This document shows, one piece after another, positions 4,467 through 5,236 of a DNA stretch of 5,236 bases; position 1 is the stretch's first letter, and each line of letters opens with the position of its first letter. Where the stretch lies: contig CALKXN010000133.1 in NCBI GenBank assembly GCA_938003555.1, positions 1 to 5,236 on the forward strand. Direction: 5' to 3'. Below the pieces are notes generated by a model. That model saw nothing but the letters and a program-made list of their open reading frames with translations, was not told where the DNA came from and searched no databases. This DNA is from an uncultured Robiginitomaculum sp. (GTDB taxonomy: Bacteria; Pseudomonadota; Alphaproteobacteria; Caulobacterales; Maricaulaceae). The position numbers were made by a program, and so were the translations under genes.

Positions 4467-4907
4467 ATGGCAAGCGATATTTGGATGTGGGTGAAAGCCT
4501 TTCATATTATTGCAGTAATGTTCTGGGTGGCTGGATTATTACTTTTGCCGCGTTTCTATGCTTATCATAGTTCAGCTAAACTAGGGGGTGAGCTTGAAGC
4601 TAAAATGCTTGAAGCCGAAGAGCGTCTGCTAAAAATTATTATGAATCCGGCCATGATTGTCGCATTTATACTTGGGATCGCCCTGATCATTTTTCGTCAT
4701 GGGGAGTTATTCACCACAGCTTGGCTTTGGGTGAAACTTGTCTTTGTTTTTGGCTTGATAGGATTTCACGGGATGCTGGGTGCGGATCGTAAGAAATTTG
4801 CCCGCGGGGAACGTCCGCGAAGTGAGAAAACCTATCGTATGCTAAATGAGATTCCGTCGTTCGCCGTTATTATCATTGTGATCATGGCGATTGTTGAGCC
4901 CTTCTAA
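4467..4907 (+). CDS. hemJ: Protoporphyrinogen IX oxidase, membrane HemJ type
   Basis: This 146-residue integral membrane protein has about four predicted helices, near residues 10-28, 61-77, 85-104 and 129-143. The length is typical of HemJ (formerly UPF0093). The family oxidises protoporphyrinogen IX to protoporphyrin IX, the penultimate haem step, in bacteria lacking HemG or HemY. Conserved features are KAFHIIAVMFWVAGLLLLPRFYAYH, with His13 in the first helix and Arg29 at its end. WLWVKL has the conserved Lys90 in the third helix, and a FARGERPRSEKTYRMLNEIP loop precedes the last helix. The His and Lys are the residues known to matter for the haem-dependent activity. The ATG follows the hemE stop with no gap, so it is co-translated with another haem gene, which supports the role. 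A distant CopD-like membrane protein is the only real alternative. Confidence 0.93.
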   Translation: MASDIWMWVKAFHIIAVMFWVAGLLLLPRFYAYHSSAKLGGELEAKMLEAEERLLKIIMNPAMIVAFILGIALIIFRHGELFTTAWLWVKLVFVFGLIGFHGMLGADRKKFARGERPRSEKTYRMLNEIPSFAVIIIVIMAIVEPF

Positions 4908-5023
4908 TATCTTGACGCAGGCCTAAATTCTGTTATTTGAAAACTTAAGACGCGGCGTCCGCTGCGCATTTTCCCCTTAAAGCCCTGTGCACTTCCTTTG
5001 CAGGCAAATTATAAGAGATGTTT
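4908..5023 (+). other. hemJ-rho intergenic leader with a possible rho promoter
   Basis: No gene is visible in these 116 bases. TTGACG at 4912-4917 matches the -35 hexamer at 5 of 6 bases, but the best -10 (TATTTG, 4934-4939, spacing 16) matches only 3 of 6. A short GC hairpin (GCGG-CGT-CCGC, 4952-4962) is followed a few bases later by ATTTTCCCC, too weak to call a terminator. Rho commonly represses its own leader, so regulation here is plausible but not shown. Confidence 0.3.
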
Positions 5024-5236
5024 ATGAACGCCAAGCCGGCCCCTGCGCCTAAGGTAGATCCCGCTGAGATCGATGCGTTAACCCAAATCAGCCTTGAAGA
5101 TTTAAAACAAAAGAAACCCGCAGAGCTTATCGCTTTTGCCGAAGCCGTGGGTATTGAAAACGCCGGATCGATGCGTAAGCAAGATATTTTTGTAGCTGTG
5201 CTCAAAGATCTTGCCGAAAATGATGTCGAAATTCAT
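5024..5236 (+). CDS. rho: Transcription termination factor Rho, N-terminal part only
   Basis: Seventy-one codons are present and the frame is open at the right edge. After a short Ala/Pro-rich start, residues about 23-62 match the Rho N-terminal helical domain. The pattern is LEDLKQKKPAELIAFAEAVGI, then ENAGSMRKQDIFVAVLK, followed by an acidic link (AENDVEIH) leading to the RNA-binding domain. Rho is the hexameric RNA helicase that ends transcription of untranslated RNA. Its ATPase domain lies outside the window. I chose ATG 5024 because AGAG lies 6 bases upstream. An in-frame ATG at 5018 would add two residues. A rho gene near hemE and the origin is usual in alphaproteobacteria. A different protein with a stand-alone Rho_N domain is unlikely in this context. 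Confidence 0.9.
   Translation, partial: MNAKPAPAPKVDPAEIDALTQISLEDLKQKKPAELIAFAEAVGIENAGSMRKQDIFVAVLKDLAENDVEIH

Noticed and set aside
4949..4975. Intrinsic terminator between hemJ and rho
   Set aside because: The stem is only four pairs and the T-run (ATTTT) is short and displaced from it. Readthrough into rho is just as likely.
4945..5205. Minus-strand 86-codon open frame over the rho start
   Set aside because: The plus strand encodes a clear Rho N-terminal domain over the same bases, and the antisense peptide has no family features.

Overview
This window looks like the chromosomal replication-origin neighbourhood of an alphaproteobacterium. Two gene blocks diverge from a gap of about 440 bases with no convincing gene (about 3001-3443). 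The left block, on the minus strand, runs PPDK/PEP-synthase regulatory protein (DUF299) - maf - aroE - coaE - dnaQ. The right block, on the plus strand, runs hemE - hemJ - rho. An origin lying between hemE and the DUF299 gene (the RP001-type gene) is established for Caulobacter and Rickettsia. The gene order is therefore the main evidence for the organism group. Overall base composition is moderate, near half GC in the genes, and no genus can be named from the sequence.

Left block (1-3000, minus strand): regulatory protein to maf, maf to aroE, and aroE to coaE are each joined by the same 4-base ATGA stop/start overlap. The dnaQ start follows coaE after 3 bases, so this is almost certainly one polycistronic unit. 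It joins carbon-metabolism regulation, nucleotide-pool cleaning (Maf), shikimate synthesis (AroE), the last step of CoA synthesis (CoaE) and the proofreading exonuclease of DNA polymerase III (DnaQ, cut by the window edge).

Central gap (3001-3443): this carries features expected of an alphaproteobacterial oriC. There are two good DnaA boxes in inverted orientation, with weaker box-like sequences towards the DUF299 gene. There are two AT-rich stretches (about 72% AT by hand count). Three 10-bp repeats sit exactly one helical turn apart, with a fourth copy nearby. Two CtrA-like sites are visible (TTAA-N7-TTAA with one mismatch each). A perfect 7-bp-arm hairpin and a strong local cluster of GANTC sites (the CcrM methylation target) complete the picture. 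Plausible hemE promoters overlap the DnaA boxes and the hairpin. All site calls are by eye.

Right block (3444-5236, plus strand): hemE (uroporphyrinogen decarboxylase) is followed with no spacer by hemJ (membrane protoporphyrinogen oxidase), giving two haem-synthesis steps in one transcript. After a 116-base gap comes the N-terminal part of rho, which runs off the window. Both blocks are transcribed away from the putative origin, in the direction forks would travel. No mobile elements, CRISPR arrays, tRNAs or rRNAs were seen.
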